This document shows positions 9,201-12,619 of a stretch of DNA of 12,619 bases, piece after piece. Source of the stretch: Phoronis ovalis (lineage: Eukaryota > Phoronida > Phoronidae). The first letter of the stretch is position 1, and the number at the start of each line of letters is the position of its first letter. The stretch lies in the NCBI GenBank assembly GCA_028565635.1, contig JAOXYB010043603.1, positions 1-12,619 on the forward strand. Direction: 5' to 3'. The translations under genes were made by a program, and so were the position numbers. A model generated the notes under the pieces. That model saw nothing but the letters and a program-made list of their open reading frames with translations. It did not search any database and was not told the origin of the DNA.

Positions 9201-9706
9201 TGACTGTCAGCCCCCGGGATGTTTCACCAATTAACTTCTTGAAACTGATAATGTTCTTGTTTGTAAGGTGCCAGCATTTGTCCATAAATGTCTAAAGATT
9301 AGAGACAACCTACTTAACCTCTGTTGTCTAGTGTCTGTATATAATTTGTGTATATTGTCTTTAACAATCTGTGTACATTGTTGTATATATGTTGGTATCA
9401 GCAAGGACTTAAACCCTATTGTTACTTTATTTTATTAATAGTATTACATGAGTATGTCAATTTAATATAAATCGGATGTTAAATGTTTGTTTTCAGTGGC
9501 CATATTGGAGGATGTGTGCATTCAAAGGAATAATTGTTTTTGCTTCTGGAAAAAAAATTGTACATGTCACCTTGGCAAAATCCTAGGTCCATCCTAGTTT
9601 TATACCTCAAGCTTTACCACTAAAAGCTTCATTTTAAAACTGTTGTCTGAGTATTTTACCATTTTTCTGTCTTATTACCAATCATTTGTCATTATTTCAG
9701 AACATA

Positions 9707-12359
9707 ATGTCGTCCACTGAACCTATTGACATTAACATTGATGACTGCTATGCTGCTGCCAAAGTCAAATCTAAATCTCCAAAGTTGAAGAAACAATCGC
9801 GTAAGGCAAAAATTTTATTTTCCTCTTTGGTAATGGAATAATATAAAAGCTGACTTTGACAGAAATATGTATGGAAATATGGTGGTCATTGTTTTGTGTA
9901 TTTTGAATATATTTACAACTTTGGAATGTTTACTAGTAAATTGATTCTGAGTGTTAACTTTTTGTTTTTATGTCTTTCAAGAAAAAAGGTTGAATATCTA
10001 TGATGCATGATGATTTTTAGGTTTTGTTCAAGATGAAATTGATCGAATGTTAGAATATGTACCTGAAATTGACAAGATATTTGAAGTTTTAGAAAAAATT
10101 GGAGAAGGTGAGTTAATGTGGTAGAACCAAATCTAGAGTTTGAAGTTTCAAGGGGATATAAAAAAAAGTGAGATTTGATTCACTTTATTTTATTTAATTA
10201 CTTGTATTTCAGTTATATTTTCCAAATGAATTTGCAATTGTGTGAATACCATTTTAATCAATAATAACAAACTCAGAGCAGTAACAAAGCTGCATGCATA
10301 TGTATGCTGTAACTCTACAAACCTACTATCAAAACATCCACTCCCATCTCATCCATGAGCTGCCATCTTATTTTTATACTCGAAAACCAGTTTTCAAATT
10401 TTGCAGTATGTCTTAAAACACTTTTAAAATCACTTTCATACTTTATTTCTACCTCATATAGAATTTAAAATAACTAAATTAAAGCTAATGTTTAATAATC
10501 AACTTACTCCAGCATCGGAAAGTTATCTAATAAATATCATGTTTTGAGTTGCACGTTTTCAACAGGACATGATTCTAACCTAGTAATGAAATTTGGCAAG
10601 TTCCTAACAGTTTGCATGTGAGCTTGGAATGTTGTCATCACTACCACTAAACTTAATGTTAAGTTCTGTTCAGCTTGTTGAGGTCGTGTACACCAGCTAC
10701 TTAGAAGCAGTAGAGGCCAGGAATGGGTATCACCTTATAGCACAATGAGCTAGGTCCAGATTTCTGCCATTTAAAATCAAGCATTAAATCAGGCGAATGG
10801 CTACTACTAAAATGCATGCTAAGTTAACTTTAATTAGACTCAATCATCATGTATGTAATGAGTATTCTGAGGCAAATGGTAAATAAACTTTGTTATTTCT
10901 AGGTACCTTTAGTCAAGTTTACCTGGCCAAGTTAAAAAATTGTCCAGACAGTAACCACCATTTTGCCTTAAAACATATTATTCCTACCAGCCACCCTACT
11001 AGAATAGAAAGTGAATTAAGATGTCTTCAAGAAATTGGGTAAGTTGACTTAACACCCTACTATCAAATCAATGACTCACAACAGGTCTATAAAATTAAAT
11101 CAACATCTGTCCTATTTTGCAATGAATGTCCCCTCTAGGGAACAGGTGTATATAGATATGACTTTTTTCAGTGGATGTGATAACATCATGGGTGTGCAAC
11201 TGTGTATTCGGGAGAAAGATCATGTGGTCATTGTCATGCCTTACTTCTCACATGAAAAATTTCAAGTAAGTTACCTGTTTTTGTAATCATGTTTTAACTT
11301 TGGGATGTCCGAGAGGTATTGATACTGCTTGCATCAGTTATTGCAGACTGCCGCTGTGGACTTAACATCCAACATTTTCTGCAGAATGAACTATGAATTC
11401 TGAGATTTATTTAAATTCTGGCCATTAAATGATCCCACATAAACCAAATTTTAGAGAAATATCAACTCTGGGACTTAATTCTGTAATTGCTTTTTTTTGC
11501 ATTCACTACCTGTTTCCAATGACTAATACTCTTAGTAATGACTTGTTACCTTCTACAAGTAGTCATACCAGATCCATTTGTTAATGAAATGATTCATGTT
11601 TCTATTACTTCTCAAGATAATATAGAAATCTAATTCTTGTTGCTGTACTTTTCCATTTTGCTACTTCGCTACACAAAATTGTCTTTTAATATTTGTTTCT
11701 GGCAGGATTATATACTACATATGGATATTAATGAAGTACAAAACTATATGAGGAATCTACTGATTGCTTTACGTCGTCTACATGAGTTTGACATCATTCA
11801 TCGAGATGTCAAACCTAGCAATTTTCTATACAACAGAGACTCAAAGAAGTAAGCTAGTTTATTGTATTATTGCTTCCAATAGCATTGTTGGAAATCATAT
11901 AGTTGTTTCATAAGTTCTTTTCTAAATCTTGTCTAATGCTTTTCTCAGAAATGACTGGGCTGATTTAAACTACATTTGTGGAAATATTCATTTGGACTTG
12001 AAAAGTTAATTTTTGTTTGTGGAGGTAGTGGCCATCTTTAATCCTAAATTTACAAAACCTAGACTGAATATTTGCTCGGTTCTTAAGATGAAAATGGTGA
12101 CAACACATTAGATCTATTTTTTTATCTTTGCTTTAAGACAGAATACATTTACACATTCTTGTTATTTCATATAATATTTGAAATGAAATATAAAAATATT
12201 ATTCAAAAAAATATTGACTTTGATTTTAGATTTGCATTAGTTGATTTTGGTCTTGCACAGAAAGCCCCAGTCCCTTTGAAAGCAGAATGTGATAAGAAAA
12301 AAATTATCATAAAATCACCTATAAAACGGAACACAAGGAGACAATTTGTGGAGAATGTG
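9707..12359 (+). CDS. CDC7: CDC7 kinase (DDK catalytic subunit), 5' part, six coding exons
   Basis: Nuclear Ser/Thr kinase that, with DBF4, phosphorylates MCM2-7 to fire replication origins. Coding parts are 9707-9800, 10021-10107, 10903-11038, 11172-11265, 11706-11848 and 12230-12359. All junctions are GT-AG with matching phase, giving 228 residues. Residues 1-57 are a short N-terminal region, about as long as in vertebrates. Kinase motifs follow in order: Gly loop GEGTFSQV (59-66), ATP Lys84 in FALKHIIPTSHP, alpha-C Glu98, probable gatekeeper Met128, HRDVKPSNFL from His169 (catalytic Asp171, Asn176) and DFG 190-192. IPTSHPTRI and the VDFGLAQ stretch are hallmarks of CDC7 among kinases. After DFG a basic segment with KSPIKRNTRR begins kinase insert 2. 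The rest of the insert, the APE region and the C-lobe lie beyond the window. ATG 9707 has A at -3. No break or missing catalytic residue is seen. Confidence 0.95.
10108..10902 (+). other. CDC7 intron between the Gly-loop exons
   Basis: A 795-base phase-1 intron that splits the second glycine of the Gly loop (IGEG|TFS). The donor is GTGAGT and the acceptor is TTATTTCTAG. Apart from a short near-palindrome around 10292-10310 (GCATGCATATGTATGC), nothing is recognised. Confidence 0.85.
11266..11705 (+). other. CDC7 intron before the HRD exon
   Basis: Phase-0 intron between EKFQ and DYILHMD. The donor is GTAAGT and the acceptor is TTTCTGGCAG. No exon or RNA gene is recognised. Confidence 0.85.
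11849..12229 (+). other. CDC7 intron between the HRD and DFG exons
   Basis: Phase-2 intron splitting the Lys codon of SKK|FALVDFG. The donor is GTAAGC and the acceptor is TGATTTTAG. AT-rich, with nothing else recognised. Confidence 0.85.
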
Positions 12360-12619
12360 GTAAGATTTAATTCCAGTATCATTAAATATTTTGGAATACC
12401 TTGTATTTGAGGGTACATTTTATTACACAGAATCTGAACTGTTTAATTATTGCTGCTTATCCTATTTATAGGATATGCAGCATTGATATTGGTCTTGACG
12501 TGAAACTTTTCAATATAGTTTAATATGTTTAATATTGAATAGTTTACCTTTTTTAGCTAATAATAACTGTTTCACAATTAAGAAAGTACGGTCAACAGGA
12601 ATATTAAGTAGAAAGGGAA
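12360..12619 (+). other. CDC7 intron running off the window
   Basis: Starts with donor GTAAGA after the exon ending FVENV, phase 0. No convincing further exon appears before the right edge, so the rest of CDC7 lies beyond it. Confidence 0.7.

Larger units (their letters stand above)
8134..9700 (+). other. Probable CDC7 first intron / intergenic region
   Basis: The first CDC7 coding exon begins at a good acceptor (ATTATTTCAG, ending at 9700) only six bases before its ATG, so a non-coding exon must lie upstream. Possible donors are GAG|GTAAAT at 8133/8134 and ACG|GTATCA at 8216/8217. I cannot choose between them. With the first, the frame running up to ATG 9707 has a stop at 8095 and no earlier ATG. 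The stretch also holds repeat DNA (8523-8540 and about 8716-9290). Nothing else is recognised. Confidence 0.5.

Noticed and set aside
10292-10310. GCATGC...GTATGC near-palindrome in a CDC7 intron
   Set aside because: Short alternating purine-pyrimidine sequence, common by chance; nothing around it suggests a function.
1-12619. CRISPR array, operon, prokaryotic defence system, tRNA or rRNA gene
   Set aside because: The window is clearly spliced animal DNA. I saw no regularly spaced identical repeats, no tRNA B-box/cloverleaf and no rRNA segment on either strand.

Overview
The window is ordinary nuclear DNA of an animal. It is AT-rich, and its two genes are cut into small exons (78-306 bases in the coding parts) by short GT-AG introns (133-795 bases) with pyrimidine-rich acceptors. 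The proteins read like an invertebrate's. Intron density and base composition would fit a mollusc or another lophotrochozoan, but I cannot fix the phylum from sequence alone. I see no sign of prokaryotic, viral or organellar DNA.

Layout. Bases 1-1505 are downstream flank and 3' UTR, with a probable small MITE-like element at 131-495 and a possible polyadenylation signal at 1160-1165 (minus strand). Bases 1506-7737 hold a complete minus-strand gene for WDR46 (BING4; yeast Utp7), a WD40 protein of the small-subunit processome. I rebuilt it as 13 coding exons giving 613 residues, with matching phase at every junction. Bases 7738-9700 lie between the two start codons. They hold a probable shared promoter around 8070-8115, with a perfect E2F-type palindrome and an ETS/CRE-like composite, a probable non-coding first exon for WDR46, and a repeat-rich stretch (about 8700-9290) in what is probably the first intron of the other gene. 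Bases 9701-12359 hold the first six coding exons of CDC7 on the plus strand, from the start codon through the HRD and DFG motifs. The gene runs off the right edge.

Biology. WDR46 acts in 18S rRNA maturation in the nucleolus. CDC7 with DBF4 forms DDK, the kinase that fires replication origins through MCM phosphorylation. The two are head to head with E2F-like DNA between them, which suggests joint growth and S-phase control (an inference). I found no undescribed molecular system. The most interesting points are the gene pairing with its promoter, the predicted upstream ORFs in the WDR46 leader, the inverted-repeat element, and two degenerate repeat fields.
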